Assembly (NCBI GenBank): GCA_003213375.1
Contig: QCNA01000006.1
Coordinates: 1-46,789 of the forward strand
Origin: Prochlorococcus sp. AG-424-A03
GTDB taxonomy: Bacteria > Cyanobacteriota > Cyanobacteriia > PCC-6307 > Cyanobiaceae
Length of the DNA: 46,789 nucleotides
Direction of reading: 5' to 3'
The notes under the pieces are model-generated. The model was not told the DNA's origin and ran no database searches. It saw nothing but the letters and a program-made list of their open reading frames with translations. The translations under genes were made by a program, and so were the position numbers. Shown one piece after another: positions 31,899 to 46,789 of the stretch; positions within the stretch are counted from its first letter, which is position 1; every line of letters begins with the position of its first letter.

Positions 31899-32560
31899 GT
31901 AGTGAAAAAAATATTTTCAAATTTATAATTTGTGGAACAGATACTGATATTGGGAAAACTTTAATAAGCTCTTTTTTCGTTAAAGGATTAAATTCCTTTT
32001 ATTGGAAGCCTATTCAAAGTGGTATTGAATCGCAAACTGATAGTCAAACTGTTGAAAAACTTTCACAAGTAAGTAAAGAGAAAATAATTAAAGAAGCTTA
32101 TGTCTTTACAAAACCTCTATCTCCTCATTGGGCTGCTGAAATAGATCAAAAAACTATTAACTTTGACATGTTGAGATTGCCCAAAGTAAAAGGCTCATTA
32201 ATTGTAGAAACTGCAGGTGGATTAATGGTTCCAATAACACGAAATTTTTTACAAATAGATCAAATAAAACAATGGAATCTTCCGGTAATACTTGTATGTA
32301 AGAGCTCACTTGGCACTCTTAACCATACCCTGCTTAGTATTGAGGCCTTAAAACGAAGAAATATTGAGATTTTAGGTTTAGTAGTCAATGGTGAAAAACA
32401 CTTAGATAATCCAAAAACTCTAGTTGATTTTAGTGGTATTCCTTTAATTACTGAATTTCCTTACATCAAAAAAATGGACTCAAATAATTTAGATATACTA
32501 TGGAAAGAACTTGAAATTAAAAATAAGTTGATCTCACTTTTAAATACAAAAATAAGTTAA
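31895..32560 (+). CDS. bioD: Dethiobiotin synthetase
   Basis: A 221-residue ATP-dependent carboxylase closing the ureido ring of dethiobiotin. The P-loop GTDTDIGKT is at residues 14-22, and the segments FYWKPIQSGI and VETAGGLMVPITRN carry the expected Lys and Gly-rich substrate loop. ATGA overlap with bioC, and the next gene starts directly after its stop. Confidence 0.95.
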   Translation: MSSEKNIFKFIICGTDTDIGKTLISSFFVKGLNSFYWKPIQSGIESQTDSQTVEKLSQVSKEKIIKEAYVFTKPLSPHWAAEIDQKTINFDMLRLPKVKGSLIVETAGGLMVPITRNFLQIDQIKQWNLPVILVCKSSLGTLNHTLLSIEALKRRNIEILGLVVNGEKHLDNPKTLVDFSGIPLITEFPYIKKMDSNNLDILWKELEIKNKLISLLNTKIS

Positions 32561-33862
32561 ATGAAATCTTTGGATTCAAAAACTCCAAATCAAGATTGGC
32601 ACCCAAATATTTGGCCACCTTTTACACAAATCAATAACAGCAAACCGCAAATAGAAGTAAGTCATGGTAAGGATGCCCTCCTATTTACTAAAAATCCTAC
32701 AAAAGAGCTAATAGATGCAATTAGTAGTTGGTGGGTAACTCTCCATGGTCATAGTAACGAATATATTGCGGATGCCATTTTTAATCAATCCAAAAAACTT
32801 GAGCAAGTTATATTTGCTGATTTTTTACATCCACAGGCAAAAAAATTAGCGGAAAGACTTAGTGAATTAACAAAACTAGAAAGATTATTCTTTTCTGATA
32901 ACGGTTCTACTGCAGTGGAAGTCGCTTTAAAAATTGCCTTCCAATCATGGCAAAATAGAGGAGAGATAAGAACTCAAATAGTAGCTTTTGATGGGGCCTA
33001 TCATGGCGATACATTTGGAGCCATGGCTTTAGGTGAGAGAAATATTTTTAATGAGAATTTCGATAATCTTATGTTCCCAGTTAGTAGAGTCCCTTGGCCT
33101 TCAACTTGGATGAACGATGAAGAAGTAGAAAATAAAGAAAATGAGGCGATCCAAAAATTAGAAACTCTACTTAAAACTCCCACAGTTGCAGTAATCCTTG
33201 AGCCACTTGTTCAAGGAGCAGGAGGAATGAATATGGTTAGGCCTCAGTTTATAAAAAAAGTTTCAGAAATTATAAAAAATAATAATTCTTTGTTAATTGC
33301 TGATGAAGTTTTGACTGGGTTTGGAAGATGTGGAAGTCTTTTTGCGTTTCAAAAGGCAAAAATCGTTCCTGATTTAATAAGTATTTCAAAAGGCTTAACT
33401 GGTGGATTTTTACCAATGGGAATAACTTTATGTAAAGAAAAAATTTTTCAATCCTTTCTTGATGATTCCCCAAGAAAAACTTTTTGGCATGGACACAGTT
33501 TTACTGCAAATCCTTTAGGTTGTGCTGCAGCAAATGCTAGCCTTGACTTATTAGAAAAAGAACCACACAAATACCTTTCATTTGAAGAAAAACATTTATC
33601 TCACTTAATTAAATTTAAAAACTTACCTTATATAAAAAAAATAAGGGTATCCGGCACAATTGCTGCCTTCGATTTAGATATTGGGAACAAAAAAGGTTAT
33701 TTCAATAATATTGGGAAAGAAATAAAGAGTCTTGCAATGGAGCAAGGTTTATTTATTAGACCCCTCGGGAATGTTATTTATCTCTTGCCACCTCTCTGTA
33801 TAACCGATAATCAATTAGAAAAAAGTTACTGGATAATAAGGCAAATCTTAGAAAATCTTTAG
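32561..33862 (+). CDS. bioA: Adenosylmethionine-8-amino-7-oxononanoate aminotransferase
   Basis: A 433-residue PLP aminotransferase using SAM as amino donor to make 7,8-diaminopelargonate. The PLP lysine is Lys277 in SISKGLTGGFLPMG, with LIADEVLTGFGRCG preceding it and the substrate segment ISSWWVTLHGHSN near residue 48. It starts at the base after the bioD stop and ends the bio operon; bioB is not in the window. It converges on the DUF3143 gene with an eight-base gap. Confidence 0.96.
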   Translation: MKSLDSKTPNQDWHPNIWPPFTQINNSKPQIEVSHGKDALLFTKNPTKELIDAISSWWVTLHGHSNEYIADAIFNQSKKLEQVIFADFLHPQAKKLAERLSELTKLERLFFSDNGSTAVEVALKIAFQSWQNRGEIRTQIVAFDGAYHGDTFGAMALGERNIFNENFDNLMFPVSRVPWPSTWMNDEEVENKENEAIQKLETLLKTPTVAVILEPLVQGAGGMNMVRPQFIKKVSEIIKNNNSLLIADEVLTGFGRCGSLFAFQKAKIVPDLISISKGLTGGFLPMGITLCKEKIFQSFLDDSPRKTFWHGHSFTANPLGCAAANASLDLLEKEPHKYLSFEEKHLSHLIKFKNLPYIKKIRVSGTIAAFDLDIGNKKGYFNNIGKEIKSLAMEQGLFIRPLGNVIYLLPPLCITDNQLEKSYWIIRQILENL

Positions 33863-33870
33863 ATAGAAAT

Positions 33871-34128
33871 TTAAGGTCCTTGCAGTATTGCATTTTCCAC
33901 ATCTTCTCTATTAATGCAATAGGAAAATAGTCTTTTAGTTTCTTGTCCTTCACTTTCCCAGATAACACTCAAATCTTCTTGTTCAAAAATAATAGTTGCA
34001 TTCCAATTTGAAAGTAACAGATACCATTTAGATGGATTATTAATATCCTTCACAGCACCTAAATCAGTTAACCACAATTCCAATGATTGCAGTGAATTTT
34101 GATTGATAGGTTTTTTAGAGGGATTCAC
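33871..34128 (-). CDS. DUF3143 family protein
   Basis: An 85-residue cyanobacterial protein of unknown function, recognised from LQSLELWLTDLGAVKDINNPSKWYLLLSNWNATIIFEQEDLSVIW, typical of DUF3143. It is soluble, with a Trp-rich core. It follows the J-domain gene by 16 bases on the same strand, an arrangement that suggests co-expression. No reaction can be inferred. Confidence 0.8.
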   Translation of the reverse strand: MNPSKKPINQNSLQSLELWLTDLGAVKDINNPSKWYLLLSNWNATIIFEQEDLSVIWESEGQETKRLFSYCINREDVENAILQGP

Positions 34129-34144
34129 AGACTTTTTAAAAAAA

Positions 34145-34585
34145 TTATTTAATTAACCAAAGCGGTATTGTCTCTAATTCTTTACCAGTAAAAGAAGCAA
34201 TAAAAATTGAACAAATTAAACTTATAGAAATGATGATAATTAAAAGAAACAACGAAAACAATTCTCCATTCGAAAAAGGTCTTCTATTTCCTAATAAATT
34301 TTGATTATTAGAATCGATTACTAAATTATTTAAAACGTTAGTATTATTTGTAGTTCTAGAGTTTTCTTTTAGTTTGTCATCATATATTTTCCTTAAATTA
34401 CTATTATTTAAATGTTCATAAGCTTCAAGAACTTCTTGAAATTTACTTTTAGCAACGTCTATTTCTAATGCAGTTGTATCTGGATGCAACTCAATAGAAA
34501 GTTTACAAAATGCCTTTCTTAATTCATGATTGGATGCATTTTCATTTACACCTAAAATTTTGTAATAGGAAGTTTCCCCTTTCAA
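34145..34585 (-). CDS. J-domain (DnaJ-like) protein with C-terminal membrane anchor
   Basis: A 146-residue protein with an N-terminal J domain (residues 5-68: SYYKILGVNENASNHELRKAF) including the HPD tripeptide in ELHPDTTAL that stimulates Hsp70. An Asn-rich linker follows, then one strongly hydrophobic segment (LFSLFLLIIIISISLICSIFIASF, residues about 107-130). It lacks the Gly/Phe and zinc regions of full DnaJ, so it probably recruits DnaK to a membrane. It is upstream of DUF3143 and divergent from rsmG. Confidence 0.88.
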   Translation of the reverse strand: MKGETSYYKILGVNENASNHELRKAFCKLSIELHPDTTALEIDVAKSKFQEVLEAYEHLNNSNLRKIYDDKLKENSRTTNNTNVLNNLVIDSNNQNLLGNRRPFSNGELFSLFLLIIIISISLICSIFIASFTGKELETIPLWLIK

Positions 34586-34674
34586 AATAATCTTTTATTA
34601 ATATTGTAATTCTAATAAATTTTTACTAAATAGAATGTATTTAATGGATGGTTAAAATTCATATTTAATACGAA

Positions 34675-35388
34675 ATGAAAAAACAAAACATTCCAGAAGA
34701 AATTCTTTCCTTAATATCTGAAGAAGAAATACTCTTATTTCAAGAGTTACAAATTAAAATTAAAGAATTAAATAATAAAACAAATCTCACAAGATTAACT
34801 GATGGGGACGATTATTGGGTATCTCAAGTTTTTGACAGCATTTGGCCATTCAAAGCTTTCACAAATATTAATTTTGATAATAAAAAATTTTTAGATATTG
34901 GATCAGGCTGTGGCTTCCCAGGTTTAGCTTATGCCATAACTCATCCTAATTCTGAAATATACCTAATTGATTCTTTGAAAAAGAAAACAGATTCAATAAA
35001 AATTTTAGTTGAACAGATCAATTTCAAAAACAATATTCATGTAATCAATGATCGTATTGAGAACTTAGCCCGCCAATCGTCAATGAGAAATACTTTTAAT
35101 ATTGCAACAACTAGAGCGGTTAGTAATCCATCAACAGTTTCAGAGTATATGCTACCAATGTTAAAAAAAGAAGGGTTTGGAGTTTTATATTGTGGCAAAT
35201 GGACGAATGAAGAAAGCAAAAATCTAGATAAAACTTTAGAAATTTTAGAAGGGAAAGTTAAAGATAAAAAAGAGATACTATTACCAAGAAATAAAGGCAC
35301 CCGCAATATAATTCTTATTCAACAAAAAAGATTATGCCCTGAAATTTACCCAAGAAAAGTTGGCAAACCTGAAAAGAATCCATTATGA
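34675..35388 (+). CDS. rsmG: 16S rRNA (guanine527-N7) methyltransferase
   Basis: A 237-residue SAM-dependent rRNA methyltransferase (formerly GidB). The family core NLTRLTDGDDYWVSQVFDSIWP and the SAM-binding motif LDIGSGCGFPGLAYAI, beginning at residue 73, are clear, along with IATTRAVSNPSTVSEYMLPML and the C-terminal PRNKGTRNIILIQ. It stands alone on its strand and ends two bases from the stop of the convergent aldo/keto reductase-like gene. Confidence 0.95.
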   Translation: MKKQNIPEEILSLISEEEILLFQELQIKIKELNNKTNLTRLTDGDDYWVSQVFDSIWPFKAFTNINFDNKKFLDIGSGCGFPGLAYAITHPNSEIYLIDSLKKKTDSIKILVEQINFKNNIHVINDRIENLARQSSMRNTFNIATTRAVSNPSTVSEYMLPMLKKEGFGVLYCGKWTNEESKNLDKTLEILEGKVKDKKEILLPRNKGTRNIILIQQKRLCPEIYPRKVGKPEKNPL

Positions 35389-35390
35389 AA

Positions 35391-36584
35391 TTATTTTTTT
35401 GATAATCTTTTAACATTCTTATCTCCAAACTTTTCTTTTAAATTTCTCAATTTTTTTATAACTTTTTTTGGATTTATATGACCTTCTAATACTTTCAATA
35501 ATTGTCCTTCAGAAACATCTACATCTAGTAAATTTGCGTTGAATCCTGGGAACCAGTGGCTTCCATTACCAAGCAATTGATATCTAGCTCTTGCATATCC
35601 TTCCATACCCAACCAATCAATTAAATTTGAAAGCCAAAGCAGAACAGGAATATTAATATTCCCTGGGGTATATTCCCAACTTGGTAAATTTCTATTCCAA
35701 TTTTGATGCCACTCTAGACCTAAGCAATTAATTGATTCCTGCCTTAATTTGTTAATTATCTTAGGCACATACTTCTCAGCTTCTGATAACAACGAGACAG
35801 CTTCTAAATGCAGAGCGAAATCTGTCTCTTTTGCAATACCCACACTCAAAGTATGGACATTTTGATTTCTTAAGCAAAAAAGATCATTAAAAACTATGGG
35901 ATGAAGTGGTTTACAAAATTCCAACATTTTTCCTGAGGGAGTATGAAGATGTCCCCCTTTATCAGTGGGACTTATTATAAAAACCCCAAGATCATGCTTA
36001 TTGGCTAAATTAATAACCTTTGTATTTTCCTGATTAATGAAATACCAATGCAAATTTACATAATCAAATAAGTTTGTTGATATGGCCTTTTCAATGAGTG
36101 AAGATTTTCCATGAGTTGAAAATCCAATAGATCCGATTAAATTTTCTTTTTGAAAATTCCTCAAAATATCAATGCAACCTCCATCTCGAATAGCCTGATA
36201 TAAATGTTCAGCTGTATTAATACCATGTATTGCTAACAAATCAATTTTTTTAACTTGCAATTTTTCAATACTAGATAATACATCTTGCTCAAAAATTTCC
36301 GGATCACTATTTGGCGGAATCTTTGTTTGAATTATATTTGGGATTTTCTTAGTATTCTTAAAACACATCCCTAATTGCACTTCAGAAGTTCCATAGTATT
36401 TGGCGGTTTCTACATGATTTAAGCCATATTGTGTTGCAAGATCTAATAAATTTTCTACTTTATTTTGTTCTTCGTATGAAACTTCAGAAAAATCTAATTG
36501 ATCCCAACTTTTTTGAAATCTCATACCACCTAAAGATAAAACAGGAATCTTCAGATTGGTTCTACCAAATCTACGATATTGCAT
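35391..36584 (-). CDS. Aldo/keto reductase-like protein with degenerate Fe-S C-terminal region
   Basis: A 397-residue protein. Residues 1-280 form an aldo/keto reductase TIM barrel (MQYRRFGRTNLKIPVLSLGGMRF; Tyr in AKYYGTSE, Lys in IQTKIPPN, His in LLAIHGIN). The usual catalytic Asp of the DTA motif is Glu (HVETA). The C-terminal region aligns with the ferredoxin-like extension of Fe-S aldo/keto reductases (TPGNINIPVLLWL, YARARYQLLGNGSHWFPG) but none of the CxxCxxC cysteines remain. It is last in the DUF2997-ycf35-ferredoxin run, ten bases after the ferredoxin. Function unknown; catalysis may be altered. Confidence 0.82.
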   Translation of the reverse strand: MQYRRFGRTNLKIPVLSLGGMRFQKSWDQLDFSEVSYEEQNKVENLLDLATQYGLNHVETAKYYGTSEVQLGMCFKNTKKIPNIIQTKIPPNSDPEIFEQDVLSSIEKLQVKKIDLLAIHGINTAEHLYQAIRDGGCIDILRNFQKENLIGSIGFSTHGKSSLIEKAISTNLFDYVNLHWYFINQENTKVINLANKHDLGVFIISPTDKGGHLHTPSGKMLEFCKPLHPIVFNDLFCLRNQNVHTLSVGIAKETDFALHLEAVSLLSEAEKYVPKIINKLRQESINCLGLEWHQNWNRNLPSWEYTPGNINIPVLLWLSNLIDWLGMEGYARARYQLLGNGSHWFPGFNANLLDVDVSEGQLLKVLEGHINPKKVIKKLRNLKEKFGDKNVKRLSKK

Positions 36585-36594
36585 CTTTTTGATA

Positions 36595-36954
36595 TTAGTG
36601 TTTATTCATTCTCGGTGGCTTTCCAAATGTTTGAAACATATCCCTATCGAGACTATTCTCTAAATCATCCAATTCTTCAAATTTGACCCAATGAATACAA
36701 TCAACAGGGCATGTATCTATTGCTTCTTGTATAACAACAGAACTATCTCCATCTTGCCTAATAGCTCGACTTCTACCATGAAATTCATCAACAGTGAAAG
36801 TGTTCGAAGCGACGTGAACACAGTATTGACAACCAATACACTTAGCTTCATCAACCCATACAGCTTTTTCGGCTAACTGACCACCTAAAACGGGCTCCCA
36901 GCCTGTAATCTCAATATTCTCTTCAGTATTATGAAATGGATCCGTAAAATCCAT
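36595..36954 (-). CDS. [4Fe-4S] ferredoxin with extended termini
   Basis: A 119-residue ferredoxin. Cluster ligands are Cys39, Cys42, Cys45 (KCIGCQYC) and Cys82 in DTCPVDCIHW, which binds one [4Fe-4S] cluster; Cys86 is extra and the second ligand set of a two-cluster ferredoxin is missing. A 38-residue N-terminal extension (ITGWEPVLGGQLAEKAVWVDEA) and a C-terminal tail with RDMFQTFGKPPRMNKH are typical of the cyanobacterial version next to ycf35. It starts nine bases after ycf35. Partner enzymes are unknown. Confidence 0.9.
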   Translation of the reverse strand: MDFTDPFHNTEENIEITGWEPVLGGQLAEKAVWVDEAKCIGCQYCVHVASNTFTVDEFHGRSRAIRQDGDSSVVIQEAIDTCPVDCIHWVKFEELDDLENSLDRDMFQTFGKPPRMNKH

Positions 36955-36963
36955 ATCTTGACA

Positions 36964-37356
36964 TTAGTTTTCCCACTTGGTTAAGACCAATTCGATAGAA
37001 CCATCATTTTTATTTTTTTGTTCGACGATTTGATATCCATCTTCTTTCGATTTAGAAATAATTGTTTGGTAAGCATACATTTGTGTAACTTTTGAGATAA
37101 ATCTTTCTACTGGAATCTCAAATTTCCATAGATCAAGGTCAGTAACTAATTCATATGCATTAGAATTGTTATCCCATTTAAATCCAACTTGGGTATCACC
37201 AGGTAAAAGCATACTTATATCAACGGCAGTGAATTGGCCTTTATAACCTTTGACAAACTTTTCTTCTTGATTAATACTATAACCGAAATGATTTAAAGCC
37301 TTAATTAATGGCTCTGCTTCTTTAAGCTGGGTTTTAATCGTACTAAAATGTGACAT
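36964..37356 (-). CDS. ycf35: Ycf35 / DUF1257 family protein
   Basis: A 130-residue protein of the Ycf35 family, conserved in cyanobacteria and some algal plastids, with no established function. Recognisable stretches are MSHFSTIKTQLKEAEPLIKAL near the start, VGFKWDNNSNAYELVTDLDLW in the middle and FISKVTQMYAYQTIISKSKEDGY in the C-terminal half. No membrane segment, no cysteine. Its ATG overlaps the stop of the DUF2997 gene by one base, and the ferredoxin gene follows after nine bases, so the three are tightly linked. Confidence 0.88.
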   Translation of the reverse strand: MSHFSTIKTQLKEAEPLIKALNHFGYSINQEEKFVKGYKGQFTAVDISMLLPGDTQVGFKWDNNSNAYELVTDLDLWKFEIPVERFISKVTQMYAYQTIISKSKEDGYQIVEQKNKNDGSIELVLTKWEN

Positions 37357-37559
37357 TAGATTCGTTTTTTTAATTGTGTTAAGTTTTCACTATGATTAGA
37401 GATAAAAGCATCAGATGTTTTATTCTTAACTGTTACTTTACCGAGAGCGTTTTCGAGATTTTTTGTAGCTTCATTACAAGAGTTACCAGTAAATCCCTCA
37501 ACAGTCTCTTCGACTCTTCCGTCTTGATGAATTTTGAATCTTAATGTTTTTTGAGGCAT
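37356..37559 (-). CDS. DUF2997 family small protein
   Basis: A 67-residue protein (MPQKTLRFKIHQDGRVEETVEG...), matching DUF2997, a short family found beside ycf35 in cyanobacteria. The frame runs back to a TTG at 37568, but the ATG at 37559 is preferred because family members begin MPQKTLRF. A conserved lone cysteine lies in TGNSCNEATKNLENALG. Function unknown. It is first in the cluster and sits immediately downstream of a palindrome and -10-like box. Confidence 0.8.
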   Translation of the reverse strand: MPQKTLRFKIHQDGRVEETVEGFTGNSCNEATKNLENALGKVTVKNKTSDAFISNHSENLTQLKKRI

Positions 37560-37566
37560 CAAATTC

Positions 37567-37593
37567 AAGTACTAAGTACTTTTACTTTATATA
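37567..37593 (-). promoter_or_regulatory. -10 box and operator-like palindrome before DUF2997-ycf35
   Basis: On the minus strand TATATA (37588-37593) resembles a -10 hexamer. About six bases further, where transcription would start (near 37581), lies AAGTACT-A-AGTACTT on the plus strand (37567-37581), a perfect 7-bp inverted repeat around one base, ending eight bases before the DUF2997 ATG. Its spacing differs by one base from the cyanobacterial LexA box. A repressor binding here would block initiation. Confidence 0.45.
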
Positions 37594-37707
37594 GAATAAC
37601 GAAATTTTTTTGTTTCAGTTGGTACAAGTTAATTATTTTTAATTTTTATATTGAATATCTGATAATTTAATTTATTGGATAGCTTCTGTTGTAAAAAATT
37701 AAATTAT

Positions 37708-38475
37708 TTAGTTATAAAAACCTTGCATCCCCATTGAATCTAGGGCAGTTTTTGCTTCTTCCATAACGGAGGGTTCTTTGTCGAAAAGAGCTATCTTGGT
37801 GCATTCATCAACGAAACTTTCTTGAAATGTATTATCTAATTTTTCATACAATCTACACAATGACCAGATACAATTGCTTCTTACGCCAGGTTCATTATCT
37901 ATTTTTAAACTTATTAAAAGTTGTTCTGCTGCCAATTGAGCATTTCTTAAAGAAACATTTCCGATTTCAGCTAGAGAACTAGATGACCATAATCTTACTG
38001 CGGCTACATCGTTCTTCAAAGCATTTATTAATGGCTCCAAAACGATTTGATTATCATAATTAGCTAAGCTCCACGCTGTCGCTCTTCTGACATAAGCATT
38101 ATCGTCAGTCTTCAAAAGACTAACAAGTTTCTCCACCGCGCTAGGACATGGATTACGACCCAAAGCATATACAACACTCATTCTTTCAACAGGACAAGGT
38201 TGATCAAGTAAAGGTAACAAAAGGGGAAAAGATCTTGAATCTCTATATTCACAAAATATTCTTAATCCCTGTATTCTCTCTTCTCTGTTACCTTCTAGCA
38301 TTTTTAATGCTTCATTACACTCCTGAGTTATGTTTAAACCTTTTGGAAAAGAATCTTCATCAATTTGTTCCAAAGGATCTATTTCAATTTCTAAGGCCAA
38401 TTCTCTCGCTAAAACATCTGGATCAACAGCGATATCAACCAAGCTTTCTTTATTAGGATCCCTATTTTTTGTCAT
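37708..38475 (-). CDS. HEAT-repeat (PBS lyase-like) protein
   Basis: A 255-residue protein built from short helical repeats, such as PLLLPLLDQPCPVERMSVVYALG, LVSLLKTDDNAYVRRATAWSLANY and PLINALKNDVAAVRLWSSSSLAEIG, between residues about 75 and 180. Such repeats occur in phycobilin lyases and scaffold proteins. The organism type suggested here has little or no phycobilisome, so a scaffolding role is as likely as a lyase role. It lies 18 bases after the 48-residue membrane peptide gene on the same strand. Confidence 0.85.
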   Translation of the reverse strand: MTKNRDPNKESLVDIAVDPDVLARELALEIEIDPLEQIDEDSFPKGLNITQECNEALKMLEGNREERIQGLRIFCEYRDSRSFPLLLPLLDQPCPVERMSVVYALGRNPCPSAVEKLVSLLKTDDNAYVRRATAWSLANYDNQIVLEPLINALKNDVAAVRLWSSSSLAEIGNVSLRNAQLAAEQLLISLKIDNEPGVRSNCIWSLCRLYEKLDNTFQESFVDECTKIALFDKEPSVMEEAKTALDSMGMQGFYN

Positions 38476-38493
38476 TTTAAAAAACTAAAAATA

Positions 38494-38640
38494 TTAATTT
38501 ATGGGGGCAGGAGACATCATATCTCCTGGCAACCAAATTCTTGCACTAACAGCAAAAAAGGCAATCCCAAAGAGTGAGACGATAGCGAAAGGTAAAATTT
38601 TTGTCTTAATAAAACCCAAGGATTTAAGATTAATTAACAC
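38494..38640 (-). CDS. Small single-span membrane peptide, 48 residues, GTG start
   Basis: A 49-codon frame from GTG at 38640 to TAA at 38494-38496. The product begins with a basic segment (LINLKSLGFIKTKILPF), has one hydrophobic helix (AIVSLFGIAFFAVSARIWL) and ends in GDMMSPAPIN. The order Lys-rich, membrane helix, acidic/Pro-rich tail looks like a genuine thylakoid-type peptide. It sits between rlmN and the HEAT-repeat gene on the same strand. I do not recognise it; other small photosynthetic-complex subunits have similar architecture, which is only an analogy. Confidence 0.65.
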   Translation of the reverse strand: MLINLKSLGFIKTKILPFAIVSLFGIAFFAVSARIWLPGDMMSPAPIN

Positions 38641-38688
38641 AATAATAACCTTTTTAAGAGACTTTTAAAGAATTTTTATTAGATAATA

Positions 38689-39747
<1,059 letters not shown>

Positions 39748-39764
39748 TTATTTAAAAACTATTT

Positions 39765-39920
<156 letters not shown>

Positions 39921-39972
39921 TTACAAATTTAAAAATTACATTCTAGTCAATAAAAATAATAATAGATAATAT

Positions 39973-44100
<4,128 letters not shown>

Positions 44101-44107
44101 TTAAAGA

Positions 44108-46789
<2,682 letters not shown>

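Noticed and set aside
33774-33968. 64-codon minus-strand frame
   Set aside because: Overlaps both the bioA end and the DUF3143 gene, which has recognisable family sequence.
37567-37581. LexA box before DUF2997
   Set aside because: The two GTAC cores are one base too close for the cyanobacterial LexA consensus, so I report only a palindrome.
38148-38456. 102-codon plus-strand frame
   Set aside because: Antisense to the HEAT-repeat gene whose repeat pattern is clear.

Overview
The window is AT-rich, gene-dense bacterial chromosome, and its gene content points to a streamlined marine picocyanobacterium, most likely a high-light Prochlorococcus. The evidence is: rpoC split into rpoC1 and rpoC2; ATP synthase genes split into an atpB-atpE pair and an atp1-I-H-G-F-D-A-C operon with a duplicated b/b' stalk; plastid-type genes (ycf65/PSRP-3, ycf35, ccs1, ccdA); a high-light-inducible (Hli) protein; PII; and a bio operon carrying a BioK-type esterase. 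Most genes lack clear Shine-Dalgarno sequences and many overlap by ATGA. I see no mobile element, CRISPR array, rRNA or tRNA. No gene-free stretch exceeds 300 bases; the largest is 23398-23687 (290 bases).

Layout. 1-1686: 3' part of groL, then groES (minus). 1905-3816: ATP synthase beta and epsilon (plus). 3820-5932: PSRP-3, a 52-residue small protein, and aminopeptidase P (minus). 6003-10505: a tight plus-strand run of CNNM/CBS membrane protein, DUF697 GTPase, nadD and nadE. 10502-17852: a long minus-strand run of atp1-I-H-G-F-D-A-C followed at short spacing by a [2Fe-2S] ferredoxin, a 63-residue protein and a DUF3326 protein. 18119-21380: ftsW, ccdA, ccs1. 21377-23397: queF, an 81-residue unknown, glnB (PII), a TlyA-type methyltransferase. 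23688-29154: purB, fumC, and a Ski2-like helicase on the opposite strand. 29295-33862: biotin operon bioF-bioK-bioC-bioD-bioA. 33871-35388: DUF3143, a J-domain membrane protein, rsmG. 35391-37559: four-gene cluster DUF2997, Ycf35, [4Fe-4S] ferredoxin, aldo/keto reductase-like protein. 37708-39917: HEAT-repeat protein, a 48-residue membrane peptide, rlmN, hli. 39973-46789: rpoC2, rpoC1 and the 3' end of rpoB.

The window is mainly housekeeping: proton-driven ATP synthesis, RNA polymerase, chaperonin, NAD, biotin, purine and queuosine metabolism, cytochrome c maturation and nitrogen signalling. Points that deserve a second look are: the Ycf35/DUF2997/ferredoxin cluster, where the neighbouring aldo/keto reductase has lost the cysteines of its Fe-S domain and a palindrome sits at the predicted transcription start; stem-loops on both sides of the c-subunit gene and between beta and epsilon; a ferredoxin cassette appended to the ATP synthase operon; all seven convergent gene pairs spaced 10 bases or less, with terminator-like stems inside opposing coding sequence; a PII protein with Phe at position 51; and two very small genes (48 and 52 codons). 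No sequence here clearly encodes a wholly new multi-gene defence or mobile system.
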